64,000 nt of DNA from Rhodanobacter sp. (GCA_040371205.1 AP031382.1:2229562-2293561); one strand, 5' to 3'; positions 1-8,991 are shown, counted from the first letter of the stretch. Translations and numbers: made by a program. The notes: generated by a model from the sequence alone, not told the origin.

Positions 1-1482
1 TCCGCCGCCGTCGTCGCTGACCTCGATCACTATGGAACCGGAATCGTGGTAGGCGTTCAGCCCCACCGCCCCCTGCGCGGGCTTGCCGCGGGCGGCGCGC
101 TGCTCGGCCGACTCGATGCCGTGGTCGATGGCGTTGCGCACCAGGTGGGTGAGCGGATCGGCGATCTTTTCCACCACGGTCTTGTCCAGCTCGGTGTCGC
201 CGCCCGAGGTTTCCAGCCGGATGTCCTTGCCGATCTCGCGGGCGGTGTCGTACACCACGCGCTGGAAGCGGCTGAACGTGGTGCCGATGCGCACCATGCG
301 CAGCTGCAGGGCGCTGTCCCGTACCGCCTCCACCAGATTGGTGAGCAGGAAGGAACGTTCCTTCAGTTCGTCGTCGCGCATGCGGCGCGCGACCAGGCCG
401 ATGCCGGCGCCGGCCACGATCAACTCGCCGACCTGGGCGATGAGCTGGTCGAGCTTGTCGGCGTCGACGCGGATGGAACGGTTCTCCGGACGCTGCTCGA
501 TGGCCTGCTTCTGCCGCGCCAGCGCCGCTTCCACCACCGGCGCCACGGCCGCGCCCTGCTCCAGCAGGATGTCACCCAGCGCGCGCTGCGCCGACTGGGG
601 CGCCTGCGCCATCTGCACGGCTTGCGCATCCAGCGCGGCGTCGAGTTCGGCCGCGGTCACCGAGCCGCAGCGCACCAGCATCTCGCCCAGTTGCACCGGA
701 TCGTCGGGCAGCCCGCGGATCAGCCGCACGTATTCGGAGATGCGGCTGTGCGGTGGCAGGATGCGCAGCTCCAGGTCGTCGCGCACGAACTCGAACACGC
801 CCTCGATGGCGGCCTTGTCGGCGTCGCTGGCGAAAGCGATCTCGAAGCCGAGATAGCAGGTTTCCGGATCCATCGCCTCGGCCTCCGGCATGGCGTCGGA
901 CAGGATGGCGATGCCGGCGATGCGGCCGATGCGTTCGAGGTAGCGCAGAAAGGCGAGCGGGTCCATGCCGTCGCGCAGTACGTTGGGGCCGAAGCGCAGC
1001 GACAGGTGCCACAGATCCCGGCTCGCCACCTCGCCAGTGCCTGCCTCGGCCGCATCGGCCATGGCCTCGCTGTCCGCAGCTTGCGGCGCTTCCGGCGCGG
1101 CATCGAGGTAACCGCGCAGGCTGGCGACCAGCGTCGCACCCTGCTCGCCGGCCAGCGCATCGGCATCGCCCGCCGCCGCATCGACCAGCGCGCCGATGTG
1201 GTCGCGACAGGCCAACAGCAACGCCACCAGTTCCTCGTCCAGCGGCAGCTCGCCGTTGCGCGCGCGATCGAGCACGCTTTCCGTCACATGGGTGAAGGCG
1301 ACGATATCGTCCAGCCCGAACAGGCCCGACGAACCCTTGATGGTGTGGGCCGCGCGAAAAATCGCGTTGACTGCTTCGGACGTGTCTTCCGCCTGTCCTA
1401 CCGAGAGCAGGGCGGACTCCATGTCTTCCAGCAGTTCGCGGCTCTCGGCGATGAAGGTCTGCAGCGCCTGCTCCAGTTCCAT
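1..1482 (-). CDS. cheA: Chemotaxis histidine kinase CheA, C-terminus outside window
   Basis: Sensor kinase of the chemotaxis array: it autophosphorylates a His in its HPt domain and passes the phosphate to CheY. The window holds the first 494 residues. The HPt domain has AAHTIKGSSG with phospho-acceptor His46. Around residues 155-260 lies the block beginning WHLSLRFGPNVLRDGMDP that is typical of CheA between HPt and kinase core. It is followed by the dimerisation region (RSIRVDADKLDQLIAQVGEL) and the ATPase N box (HLVRNAIDHG), and the sequence ends at the G1 box (VSDDGGG). The start ATG lies one base after the stop of the STAS gene, so the two are surely co-transcribed. The remaining kinase part, the CheW-like domain and probably cheW/cheB/cheR lie beyond the left edge. 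The family is certain; its pathway (flagellar or other) is inferred from the upstream sigma-28 promoter. Confidence 0.95.
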   Translation of the reverse strand, partial: MELEQALQTFIAESRELLEDMESALLSVGQAEDTSEAVNAIFRAAHTIKGSSGLFGLDDIVAFTHVTESVLDRARNGELPLDEELVALLLACRDHIGALVDAAAGDADALAGEQGATLVASLRGYLDAAPEAPQAADSEAMADAAEAGTGEVASRDLWHLSLRFGPNVLRDGMDPLAFLRYLERIGRIAGIAILSDAMPEAEAMDPETCYLGFEIAFASDADKAAIEGVFEFVRDDLELRILPPHSRISEYVRLIRGLPDDPVQLGEMLVRCGSVTAAELDAALDAQAVQMAQAPQSAQRALGDILLEQGAAVAPVVEAALARQKQAIEQRPENRSIRVDADKLDQLIAQVGELIVAGAGIGLVARRMRDDELKERSFLLTNLVEAVRDSALQLRMVRIGTTFSRFQRVVYDTAREIGKDIRLETSGGDTELDKTVVEKIADPLTHLVRNAIDHGIESAEQRAARGKPAQGAVGLNAYHDSGSIVIEVSDDGGG

Positions 1483-1483
1483 G

Positions 1484-1780
1484 TCAGTCGGCCTCCACGG
1501 CATCGGCGTGCTCGCGGGCGCCGAGACGTTCGTCCAGTTGCAACTGCCCCAGCATTTCGGCGACGGCCGGGCTCTGCGCCACCACGCGCAGTTCGCCCTG
1601 CCGCGCCAGCACCTCGCGCCGCGCCAGCAGCAGCAATTGCAGGCCCGTGCTGTCGATCTCGGTCACCGCTGAAAGATCCAGCTCAAGCAGGCCGCCGGCC
1701 AGCGCAGGATCGAGCAGCACCGACTTGAGTTCGGCAGCCCGGTAAATGCTCATTTCGCCTTCGATGCAGACCACTGACAT
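1484..1780 (-). CDS. STAS-domain protein in chemotaxis operon
   Basis: Small cytoplasmic protein (98 aa) made of a single STAS domain, the fold of anti-anti-sigma factors such as SpoIIAA. The conserved segment EIDSTGLQLLLLA contains the DSTG motif; Ser44 is the position phosphorylated by partner kinases in this family. The start is the ATG at 1780 preceded by CGGAGACAAGGC. It sits between cheY (57 bases upstream) and cheA (1 base downstream), so its role is tied to the chemotaxis complex, but no anti-sigma kinase or phosphatase partner is visible in the window. STAS proteins in che operons have been seen in other proteobacteria; their mechanism there is not something I can infer from sequence. 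Confidence 0.88.
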   Translation of the reverse strand: MSVVCIEGEMSIYRAAELKSVLLDPALAGGLLELDLSAVTEIDSTGLQLLLLARREVLARQGELRVVAQSPAVAEMLGQLQLDERLGAREHADAVEAD

Positions 1781-1837
1781 GCCTTGTCTCCGTATCCGTC
1801 ACGCATCACGCCCGATCAGATCTCCCGTCCGCCACCT

Positions 1838-2206
1838 TCACGCCGGGCAGAGTTTGCGCACCGCCCCCAGCAACACGTCCGGCTTGAACGGCTTGACGAC
1901 CCAGGCCTTGGCGCCGGCAGCCTGTCCTTCCTGCTTCTTCTGTTCGGTGAATTCGGTGGTCAGCATGATCACCGGCGCGAAGCGGTACTCTGGCTGCTGC
2001 TTCACCGTGCGCACGAAGGTGAGCCCGTCCATGTTGGGCATGTTCACGTCGCTGATGATGAGGTGCACCTTGCGTCCGTCCAGCTGCGCCAGCGCGTCCA
2101 GACCGTCGCAGGCCTCGATCACGTCGTAGCCCTCGCTTTTCAGCGCGATGGAAACCACCTGCCGCAGCGAGGCTGAATCGTCGACGATCAGAATGGTCCG
2201 TGGCAT
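1838..2206 (-). CDS. cheY: Chemotaxis response regulator CheY
   Basis: Single receiver domain of 122 residues, the normal CheY length, with no output domain. All receiver residues are present: the acidic pair Asp9-Asp10 (IVDDSASLR), phospho-acceptor Asp53 (IISDVNMPNMDG), the Thr switch at 83-84 (MLTTE) and Lys105 (VVKPFKPD). The ATG at 2206 has AGGAGC 8-9 bases upstream, and the gene begins 12 bases after the chemoreceptor stop. It is expected to be phosphorylated by the CheA encoded two genes downstream. Whether it binds the flagellar motor or acts as a phosphate sink cannot be told from sequence. Confidence 0.93.
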   Translation of the reverse strand: MPRTILIVDDSASLRQVVSIALKSEGYDVIEACDGLDALAQLDGRKVHLIISDVNMPNMDGLTFVRTVKQQPEYRFAPVIMLTTEFTEQKKQEGQAAGAKAWVVKPFKPDVLLGAVRKLCPA

Positions 2207-2218
2207 GCCGCCCTGCTC

Positions 2219-3421
2219 CTAGAAGAAAGTGATGTCGTCGCCGGCGTCCACCAGCTTGCCGGCCTCGTGGTTGCGGTGCTCCTGGCGCGTGGCGTAGGAG
2301 TGCTCCAGGTCGGCGCGCAATTGCGACCAGTCGATGGCGGCAAGCCGACCCTGCTCGCGCCAGGCCTGCTCGCTGCGCGCCAGGCAAGCCGGAAACGCGC
2401 GGATGTTGTCGCGCACGTGGCTCAAGATCTGGCCGACGCGATCCTGGAACTGCAGCAATACCAGCGCTTCGGACACTTCGCCGCGGATGTCCACGCCGGT
2501 GCGACGCAAGCGGTCGGCCGCACCGGACAGGTTGCCGGTGGCGCCGCGGAAGTCGTCGAGCACGCGGTCGATGGCCGTTTCGGCCATGCCCACCGACGCC
2601 GCATCCTGTCGCGCGAAGGAATCCGCCGCCGCGATCGCGGCGTGGATGGCGTCGTTGATGGCAGTCACCTGTGCACCCATCTCGCGGCCGGTTTCGCCGG
2701 AGATGGCGGAAAGCTTGCGCACTTCGTTGGCGACCACGGCGAAACCGCGCCCGGCCTCGCCCGCGTGCGCCGCCTCGATGGTGGCATTGAGCGCCAGCAG
2801 ATTGGTCTGGTGGGCGATGTTGGCGACGGATTCGGCCATCTCGCTCAGGCGCTCGACGAATTGCGCCAGGTTGCCCACGTCGCCCAGCATCTCCTTGCCG
2901 CGGCCATGCGCGGCGCGCAACGAACCGGTGACTTCGCGCAGGCTGGCTTCGCTGCGGGCGAACATGCCGGCGAGCCCTTCCGCGCCGTCCGCCGACTGCG
3001 CGGACTGGTTCGAGGCGTCCACCGCCTCGCCCAGCTTGTCCACGATGCCGGAAAAGCGGCCGGACAATTCCACGATGGCCTGCTCGCAGTCGCCGCGCAC
3101 GCTTTCCACCTGGCGCGCCCAGGTCGAGGTGATTTCCCGCTCCACGGCGTCGAGCCCGCTGAAGAACGCTTCCACCTCGCGGTGATGCCCTTGCCGTATC
3201 GCCTCGGGTGCGCGTCGCCAAGCGACGACGACGCCCGCGGCGAAGCCGACGGCCACCAGCAGCATGGCGCCGAGCACCGCCCAGGAAAAGCCGCGCGTCA
3301 GCGGCAACAACAACGCCAGCGCCGCCACCGCCCACGGCGCGTAACGGTCGAGGCGACGGCGATAGAACGGCAAAAACCTCGCCCACAGGGCGAGGAGCTT
3401 GTCCTTGATGCGATTTCCCAT
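2219..3421 (-). CDS. Methyl-accepting chemotaxis protein without periplasmic sensor domain
   Basis: Chemoreceptor of 400 residues. Two hydrophobic segments lie back to back (about residues 28-45 and 47-68, separated by only a few residues), so there is no periplasmic ligand-binding domain. The rest is a cytoplasmic helical signalling region with the hairpin tip [35 protein letters not shown] split over about residues 200-235, which binds CheA and CheW. The protein ends DAGDDITFF; acidic tails ending in TFF occur on some proteobacterial receptors, but the function of this one is unknown. The start ATG at 3421 was chosen because GAGGAGGAG lies about 11 bases upstream; an in-frame start at 3484 lacks such a site. 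It is the first gene of the operon with cheY, the STAS gene and cheA. Confidence 0.9.
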   Translation of the reverse strand: MGNRIKDKLLALWARFLPFYRRRLDRYAPWAVAALALLLPLTRGFSWAVLGAMLLVAVGFAAGVVVAWRRAPEAIRQGHHREVEAFFSGLDAVEREITSTWARQVESVRGDCEQAIVELSGRFSGIVDKLGEAVDASNQSAQSADGAEGLAGMFARSEASLREVTGSLRAAHGRGKEMLGDVGNLAQFVERLSEMAESVANIAHQTNLLALNATIEAAHAGEAGRGFAVVANEVRKLSAISGETGREMGAQVTAINDAIHAAIAAADSFARQDAASVGMAETAIDRVLDDFRGATGNLSGAADRLRRTGVDIRGEVSEALVLLQFQDRVGQILSHVRDNIRAFPACLARSEQAWREQGRLAAIDWSQLRADLEHSYATRQEHRNHEAGKLVDAGDDITFF

Positions 3422-3541
3422 GATCGCAGACGCTCCTCCTCGGCTACTTGCGCGAACAACCGTGCAGCAACGCGTGTTGCCCATGACTGCGGCACCCGTC
3501 GCGGGCAGCGACCCAAGCGCAAACCCACGGACATGCGAGCC

Positions 3542-3568
3542 TTAACGGCCAGTTGGCAAATTGCTTTA
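3542..3568 (-). promoter_or_regulatory. Sigma-28 (FliA)-type promoter of the chemotaxis operon
   Basis: Read on the minus strand the sequence is TAAAGCAA, 11 bases, GCCGTTAA. The FliA consensus is TAAAGTTT-N11-GCCGATAA, so the spacer is exact and 12 or 13 of 16 element positions match. The predicted transcript would start near 3535 and leave about 115 untranslated bases before the chemoreceptor ATG at 3421. The first three bases of the -35 element are the stop codon of the FMN reductase gene. Not experimentally supported. Confidence 0.75.
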
Positions 3569-4123
3569 GCGCAGACTCCTGTGGACCCACATCACATAGC
3601 GGTCCATGAAGGACTGCAGAAACTTCCGCGTGCCTTCGTTGACGATCTGGCCGTCCGGATCGATCGGCCCATCGTCCTTGAACTGCACGAACACCTCGGG
3701 TTGCGCCAGCACCGCCACGTCGAGGAACACCAGCGAGTTGCGCAGGTGCTGCTGCGCCAACGCGCTGCCGATGGCGCCAATGGAAGCGCCGATCACCGCA
3801 CCCGGCTTGCCGGCGAAAGAATTGGTGCCCCAGGGGCGCGAACCGAGGTCGAGGGCGTTCTTCAGCACGCCGGGCATGCTGCGGTTGTACTCCGGCGTGA
3901 CGAACAACAGCGCGGCGGCAGACTCGATCTGCCGCTTCAGGCGCTTCGCCGCCTCCGGGTAATCCGCATCGAAATCCTGGTTGTACAGCGGCAGATCGTC
4001 GAGGCGCAGGTACTCGAAGGCGAAGTCCGGCGGCGCCAGCCGCTCCAGTGCCTTTGCCAGGCGCAGGTTGATCGACGCCTTGTGCAGGCTGCCCACCAAG
4101 ACTGCCACCCTGATTGTGTCCAT
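3566..4123 (-). CDS. NAD(P)H-dependent FMN reductase, flavodoxin-like
   Basis: Cytoplasmic flavoprotein of the NADPH-dependent FMN reductase family (ChrR/SsuE-like), which reduces FMN, quinones or similar electron acceptors with NAD(P)H. About 185 residues, normal for the family. Diagnostic parts are the phosphate-binding loop VGSLHKASINLRLAKAL near the N-terminus and TPEYNRSMPGVLKNALDLGSR (split by the FMN-binding turn) near residue 80. ATG at 4123 is preferred because GGTGGAG is 9 bases upstream; a GTG five codons earlier has no such site. The stop codon overlaps the -35 element of the chemotaxis promoter downstream. The physiological substrate is unknown. Confidence 0.88.
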   Translation of the reverse strand: MDTIRVAVLVGSLHKASINLRLAKALERLAPPDFAFEYLRLDDLPLYNQDFDADYPEAAKRLKRQIESAAALLFVTPEYNRSMPGVLKNALDLGSRPWGTNSFAGKPGAVIGASIGAIGSALAQQHLRNSLVFLDVAVLAQPEVFVQFKDDGPIDPDGQIVNEGTRKFLQSFMDRYVMWVHRSLR

Positions 4124-4232
4124 GCTCGGATGCTCCACCGGTGAAAGGAGGTTTGCAGCGGCGTTGCGTACTGATGGCGCACGGAGCCATCAGCCGTGCG
4201 TGCGCGGAACCGGCGCGCGCACGGCCACAGGA

Positions 4233-4640
4233 CTACTTCGCCTGCAGGGTTTCCATGACTTGCTTCGCGTCGGCATGGGCGGCGTCCAGCGTGGTTTCCT
4301 TCAGGCCTCGCTCGGCCTGTTCCAGCGCCACATTCAGGCGATCCAGGACCGCGGCGTCGCCCTTGGCATCCATGATGGCGCCGTGGCCCATGCCCTTGCA
4401 GGGGTCCTCCGCCTTGGCGTCGAAGCCCTTGCCCGACGGCCCGACCAGGCAGTTCACCACGTGGTGCAGATGCGCGTGCGCCATCGCCAGGCTGGCCGCC
4501 TCCATCGCCATGCCGGCATGGGCGGCGGCCGTCGCGACCTGCTTCGACGCGGCGCCGTTCGCGTCCGCCGCCTGCGCGGCCAGCGGCAGGACGAGCGCCA
4601 GCAACAGGCCCGGCAGGGCATGCGTGAGATGTTTCGTCAT
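4233..4640 (-). CDS. Small secreted protein rich in His, Met and Ala, family unrecognised
   Basis: A 135-residue protein with a clear Sec signal peptide (MTKHLTHALPGLLLALVLPL, cleavage after AAQA). The mature part is helical and alanine-rich and has a cluster of potential metal or redox ligands: MAHAHLHHVVNCLVGPSG and, 15-20 residues on, DPCKGMGHGAIMD, giving two cysteines and several histidines and methionines. I do not recognise the family. The ATG at 4640 has CTGGAG about 9 bases upstream. It is transcribed divergently from the methyltransferase gene. A role in metal binding or periplasmic stress is only a guess from composition. Confidence 0.7.
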   Translation of the reverse strand: MTKHLTHALPGLLLALVLPLAAQAADANGAASKQVATAAAHAGMAMEAASLAMAHAHLHHVVNCLVGPSGKGFDAKAEDPCKGMGHGAIMDAKGDAAVLDRLNVALEQAERGLKETTLDAAHADAKQVMETLQAK

Positions 4641-4786
4641 GGCACAACTCCAGAACGTCAAGGCAGGCGCCGCAGCCTGGCGACTATGGCGCGACAAATG
4701 TGACGAAAGCGGAAAGAGCCCCGAAACCGGCGGACAGGGCGGCTGCGCTACGATGCGCGCCCACCCACCATCACGGACCGCCTGCC

Positions 4787-5632
4787 GTGCCGCACTACAC
4801 CGGCCCCCTGCTCACCCGCGCCACCGCGCTGGCGCTGCTCGCCGCACGCGATGCCGGCGACGCCGAATGGCATGGTTCGCTGGATCTGGGGCGCAGCACC
4901 GGCATCGCGTCGCTGCAGGCGGACGGCTGGCTTTGGCGCGGCGAACGCTACCCTTGGCCCACCAGCGTGCCGAAGGAGCGCGCCATCCACTACTGGGACG
5001 GCGAGGACTTCGCCGCGGCGGCGCGCTACGCCGGCGCGCTGATCAAGCTGGTGCCCACCGAGTGGGACGTGCCCACCTTCGAGATCGACGGCATCAAGAT
5101 GCTGCCCACCTCGAAGGCGTCGCCGCTGGACGACGCACGGCGCAAGGTGGCGCTGGTCGAGCCGCGCGGCAAGACGGTGCTGGATACCTGCGGCGGCCTG
5201 GGCTACTTCGCCGCCTGCTGCCTGGAGGCCGGCGCGGCGCGCATCCACTCCTTCGAGAAGAATCCCGATGTGCTGTGGCTGCGCACACTCAACCCGTGGT
5301 CGCCCGACCCCGCGGCACCGGCCAGCGGCGGGCGCCTGATTCTCGCGCACGCCGACGTGTCGCAGGCCATCGCGCAGGTGGCCGACGCCTCGGTGGATGC
5401 CTTGCTGCACGATCCGCCGCGCTTCGGCATCGCCGGCGAGCTGTATGCACTGGCGTTCTACCGCGAGCTGGCGCGCGTGCTGCGCCGCGGCGGCCGGCTG
5501 TTCCACTACACCGGCAGCCCGAACCGGCTCACCAGCGGCCGCGACGTGCCGCGCGAGGTGGCGAAGCGGCTGGAACAGGCCGGCTTCGAGGCGAAACCGG
5601 CGCTGGACGGGGTACTCGCCACCCGGCGCTGA
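4787..5632 (+). CDS. Predicted SAM-dependent methyltransferase (COG2521-like)
   Basis: Class I Rossmann-fold methyltransferase of about 281 residues. The SAM-binding motif I is VLDTCGGLGYFAACCLEAGA near residue 135; an acidic end of strand 2 follows (HSFEKNPDVL), and a DALLHDPPRFG segment resembles the catalytic DPP(R/F) loop of related enzymes. The N-terminal ~120 residues form an extra domain. Similar proteins are annotated as predicted methyltransferases related to spermidine synthase folds; the substrate is not known. The start is uncertain: I take the GTG at 4787, but a GTG at 4700 is in frame and no strong ribosome binding site separates them. Stop is 3 bases from the convergent esterase stop. 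Confidence 0.75.
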   Translation: MPHYTGPLLTRATALALLAARDAGDAEWHGSLDLGRSTGIASLQADGWLWRGERYPWPTSVPKERAIHYWDGEDFAAAARYAGALIKLVPTEWDVPTFEIDGIKMLPTSKASPLDDARRKVALVEPRGKTVLDTCGGLGYFAACCLEAGAARIHSFEKNPDVLWLRTLNPWSPDPAAPASGGRLILAHADVSQAIAQVADASVDALLHDPPRFGIAGELYALAFYRELARVLRRGGRLFHYTGSPNRLTSGRDVPREVAKRLEQAGFEAKPALDGVLATRR

Positions 5633-5635
5633 ACG

Positions 5636-7231
5636 TCACAGGTGCGCGTCGGGCGCCATGCGCTGCAGGAACTCGTAACGCGCCGCCTTGCGGTCGACGA
5701 AGCCGTGCGTGTCCGCGCCGATCACCTGGCGCAGCAGGCCGCCGTCCTTCGCGGCCACCGCAGGCCAGTGCGGCAGGCCCGTGCCGTTGGGATTGCCGGT
5801 CTTGATGAAGTTGGCCCAGTAGCCTTCCATCGTGGCGGAGACGCGGTGGTCGGTGGCCGTCCACGCGTAGACCTTGTTGCCGGCCAGGTTGCCCAGCGCG
5901 TACTCGATCTCGCCGCTGTGCACCGCGCCGGTGCCCGGGCCGGCGCTGCCGTCGCGCTTCGCCGGGCGCGGCTGCTCGAAGTAGTAGTAATAGACCGGCG
6001 CGTCGCCGGTGCGGTATTGCCAGTCCATCCAGCGCCAGGTGGAGAAGGCGATGAACTGGTCGCCAGACAATGCGGTGCCGGAGGATTTCACTTCGGCCTG
6101 ATCCTTGCCCGGATAGAGCTTGAGCGCCTCGTCCACGTGCGCCGCGCCGAACATCTTCAACACCGCGGCGCGGTAGTTGGCCGGCGTGGGCGCCTGCTGG
6201 CCGAGCAGTCCCGCGTAATAGCCTTCCTGCGAGTTGGAACCGACCAGCAGCGGAATGTGCGCCTGCTCGCCGGCGGCATAGATGGCCTCGGGCGAACGCG
6301 GCAGGAACCAGCCGTCGATGGTCGGGTTGAAGCTGTCGCTGTCCGAGTCGCCCAGCGCTTTCAGCAGGTCGGCCGCCGGCATCGCCCGCAGCTCGGCCAG
6401 CGTATGGGCGCCGACCTTGTGCATGAAGTTCTCGCCGCGCCGCTCGGCCAGTGCGAACGGTTCGGGCTTGAGGTTGCCCAGCAACCCGCCGCTCTCGCCG
6501 ATCGCGCGCTGCATCAGCCCTTTCGACAAGGGCGAGGCCATCAGCGCCGACACCGCCATCGAACCCGCCGACTCGCCGCCGATGGTGACCTTCGCCGGGT
6601 CGCCGCCGAACGCGGCGATGTTGTCGTGCACCCACTGCAGCGCCGCCGTCATGTCGAGCAGGCTGTAGTTGCCGGCGGCGTGCTGCGGCGACTCGGCGGC
6701 CAGCGCGGGCAAGGCGAGCAAGCCGAACACGTCGAGGCGGTAGTTCACCGTGACGGTGACGATGCCGCGCCGCGCGAGGCTGGCGCCGTCGTAGCGCGGC
6801 TCCGAACCGTCGCCCGCCAGCATGCTGCCACCGTAGAAATACACCAGCACCGGCAGCTTGCCGTGCTCCCGGTGCACGGGCGTCCACACGTTGAGGTAGA
6901 GGCAGTCCTCGCTCATGCCGTTGGAGCGGAACACCATGTCGCCGTACAGCGGCCGCTGCATGCAGCGCGGGCCGAAGCGGTCGGCGGCGCGCACGCCGCT
7001 CCATGCGGCCGCCGGTTGCGGCGGCTTCCAGCGCAGCGCGCCCACCGGCGGCGCCGCATAAGGAATGCCCTTGAACTCGTCGAGACCGGCCTTGGCGTCG
7101 TGGATGCCGGACAGCATGCCGTCGGCAACCTTTGCAGTGGGCGGCGCATCCGCGGCGATGCCGGACGGCGCGGACAGCGCCATCGCGATGCCGAACAAGG
7201 CACAGCAGGAACCCGGAACGATCTTGCGCAT
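5636..7231 (-). CDS. Secreted carboxylesterase, type B
   Basis: Alpha/beta-hydrolase of the carboxylesterase/lipase type B family, 531 residues with an N-terminal signal peptide (cleavage near residue 26, SGIAADA), so it acts in the periplasm or outside. The nucleophile elbow is TIGGESAGSMA with Ser221. The oxyanion loop is YFYGGSMLAGD near residue 135 and the family signature EDCLYLNVW is at about 109-117. Acid and His of the triad lie further on, with the His likely in the GAVHSGEIEYALGN segment. Such enzymes cleave carboxylic esters including aromatic or acetylated plant-derived ones; the substrate is not predictable. It is a single gene converging on the methyltransferase gene. Confidence 0.92.
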   Translation of the reverse strand: MRKIVPGSCCALFGIAMALSAPSGIAADAPPTAKVADGMLSGIHDAKAGLDEFKGIPYAAPPVGALRWKPPQPAAAWSGVRAADRFGPRCMQRPLYGDMVFRSNGMSEDCLYLNVWTPVHREHGKLPVLVYFYGGSMLAGDGSEPRYDGASLARRGIVTVTVNYRLDVFGLLALPALAAESPQHAAGNYSLLDMTAALQWVHDNIAAFGGDPAKVTIGGESAGSMAVSALMASPLSKGLMQRAIGESGGLLGNLKPEPFALAERRGENFMHKVGAHTLAELRAMPAADLLKALGDSDSDSFNPTIDGWFLPRSPEAIYAAGEQAHIPLLVGSNSQEGYYAGLLGQQAPTPANYRAAVLKMFGAAHVDEALKLYPGKDQAEVKSSGTALSGDQFIAFSTWRWMDWQYRTGDAPVYYYYFEQPRPAKRDGSAGPGTGAVHSGEIEYALGNLAGNKVYAWTATDHRVSATMEGYWANFIKTGNPNGTGLPHWPAVAAKDGGLLRQVIGADTHGFVDRKAARYEFLQRMAPDAHL

Positions 7232-7285
7232 GGGGGACGGCCTCGGTCGATGGCGAAGTCCTAGATCGTAATCGCTGACGGCGAC

Positions 7286-7771
7286 TCAGCCCACCGCTTT
7301 CTTCAACAACGCCGCGATGCGCTTCTCCACTGCGGCGTCGATGGCCTTCAGCGCGAACGCGGTGGACCACATGGCGCCATCGTCGAGTTTGGCGCTGTCG
7401 TTGAAGCCCAAGGTGGCGTAGCGGTCCTTGAACTTCTGTGCGTCCTTGAAGAAGCAGACGACCTTGTCGTCCCTGGAGTAGGCGGGCATGCCGTACCAGG
7501 TTCTCGGCACCAGCGCCGGAGCATGGATCTTGACCAAGGCATGCACCCGCTCGGCCATGGCGCGGTCGGACGCGGCCATCTTGGCGATTGCCGCCATCAC
7601 TTCGCGTTCGCCGTCCTGCCGGGTCCGGTCCGCGCGTGCCTGTGCCTTCAACTCCTGCGCATAGGCCTTCATCGCGGCCTTTTCCTCGGCGCTGAAGGTG
7701 GCGGCCTTGCCGGGCGAAGGGGCAGCCTTGCCAGGGATCTTCTTCGCAACTTTCTTGGCAGCGGGACTCAT
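7286..7771 (-). CDS. DUF1801 / YdhG-family protein
   Basis: Small cytoplasmic protein (161 aa) with a lysine-alanine-rich N-terminal tail of about 30 residues ([15 protein letters not shown]) and a DUF1801 core. The recognisable core segment is [19 protein letters not shown] followed by [17 protein letters not shown]. Relatives include YdhG and frataxin-fold proteins, some proposed to bind iron; the function is not established. The ATG at 7771 is chosen because AAGGAGT lies about 7 bases upstream. The basic tail could contact nucleic acid, but this is inference from composition. It is transcribed divergently from pyrC. Confidence 0.8.
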   Translation of the reverse strand: MSPAAKKVAKKIPGKAAPSPGKAATFSAEEKAAMKAYAQELKAQARADRTRQDGEREVMAAIAKMAASDRAMAERVHALVKIHAPALVPRTWYGMPAYSRDDKVVCFFKDAQKFKDRYATLGFNDSAKLDDGAMWSTAFALKAIDAAVEKRIAALLKKAVG

Positions 7772-7939
7772 TGCAGACTCCTTGGCATGGGGAATCGAAG
7801 AGCCCAGCGTATCGCGGCAAGGCATGGGCATGCGATTCCGGAATGCAGTCGGAGGACATGCAGCCCCGGCCATTCATCGAACCGGTCATCGCACGTCCGC
7901 GATACCATGGCGCCCCCGCTCCGCCTGCCGAACCGCCCC

Positions 7940-8977
7940 ATGACCGCTACGCGCCTGACTCTCACCCGCCCCGACGACTGGCACCTGCACCTGCGCGACG
8001 GCGCGGCTCTGGGCTCGGTGGTGGCGGACACCGCGCGGCAGTTCGGCCGCGCCATCGTGATGCCCAACCTCAAGCCGCCGGTGGCCACGCTGGCGCAGGC
8101 CGAGGCCTACCGCGCGCGCATCCTCGCCGCGCTGCCGGCGGACACGCGCTTCCAGCCGCTGATGACGCTGTACCTCACCGAGGCCACCACACCGGAGGAA
8201 ATCGCGCGCGCCAAGGCCAGCGGCATCGTCCATGCGGTGAAGTACTACCCCGCCGGCGCCACCACCAACTCGCAGGCCGGCGTGCGCGACCTGGCAAACG
8301 TGTATCCCGTGCTGGAGGCGATGGAGCAGCAGGGATTGCCGTTGCTGATGCACGGCGAGGTCACCGATCACAGCGTGGACATCTTCGACCGCGAGCAGGC
8401 GTTCATCGACCGCCACTTGATCCCGCTGCGCGCGCGCTTCCCGAACCTGCGCATGGTGCTGGAACACATCACCACGCGCGCCGCGGTGGAATTCGTGCGC
8501 GAGGCGCCGGCACATGTGGGCGCCACCATCACCGCGCACCACCTGCTGCTCAACCGCAACGCGATCTTCGAGGGCGGCATCCGCCCGCACCACTACTGCC
8601 TGCCGGTACTGAAGCGCGAAACGCACCGCACGGCGCTGATGGAGGCTGCCACCGGCGGCGACCCGCATTTCTTCCTCGGCACCGACAGCGCACCGCATGC
8701 GCAGGAAACCAAGGAAGCCGCCTGCGGCTGCGCCGGCATCTACACCGCGCACGCCGCCATCGAGTTCTACGCCGAAGTCTTCGAGCAAGCCGGCAGGCTG
8801 GACCGGCTCGAAGCCTTCGCCAGCTTCCACGGCCCGGACTTCTACGGCCTGCCGCGCAACACCGACACCGTCGTGCTGGAGCGCACGCCGTGGACGGTGC
8901 CCGACGTCCTGCCCTTCGGCGACAGCCAGTGCGTGCCGTTCCGCGCAGGCCAACAGGTGGCGTGGTCGCTGGCCTGA
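7940..8977 (+). CDS. pyrC: Dihydroorotase
   Basis: Third step of de novo pyrimidine synthesis, cyclising N-carbamoyl-L-aspartate to dihydroorotate. The 345-residue length fits the class II (E. coli-type) enzyme. Visible metal and substrate ligands are HLHLRDG near residue 17, the carboxylated lysine in [14 protein letters not shown], His in LMHGEVTD, His in [13 protein letters not shown] and the catalytic Asp in GTDSAPH. The start is placed at ATG 7940, which aligns with the normal beginning before [14 protein letters not shown]; an ATG 11 codons upstream is in frame and neither has a strong ribosome binding site. It stands alone, apart from other pyr genes. Confidence 0.95.
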   Translation: MTATRLTLTRPDDWHLHLRDGAALGSVVADTARQFGRAIVMPNLKPPVATLAQAEAYRARILAALPADTRFQPLMTLYLTEATTPEEIARAKASGIVHAVKYYPAGATTNSQAGVRDLANVYPVLEAMEQQGLPLLMHGEVTDHSVDIFDREQAFIDRHLIPLRARFPNLRMVLEHITTRAAVEFVREAPAHVGATITAHHLLLNRNAIFEGGIRPHHYCLPVLKRETHRTALMEAATGGDPHFFLGTDSAPHAQETKEAACGCAGIYTAHAAIEFYAEVFEQAGRLDRLEAFASFHGPDFYGLPRNTDTVVLERTPWTVPDVLPFGDSQCVPFRAGQQVAWSLA

Positions 8978-8991
8978 ACCCTCCCATGGAA

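Noticed and set aside
46-1728. Open frame of 560 codons on the + strand opposite cheA and the STAS gene
   Set aside because: It is the antisense shadow of cheA in high-GC DNA. Its translation is Arg/His/Gln-rich without any motif, whereas the minus strand gives a full HPt, dimerisation region and N box.
2267-4144. 625-codon + strand frame over the chemoreceptor and FMN reductase genes
   Set aside because: It runs antisense through two well-supported genes and an intergenic promoter; its composition is that of a high-GC shadow frame.
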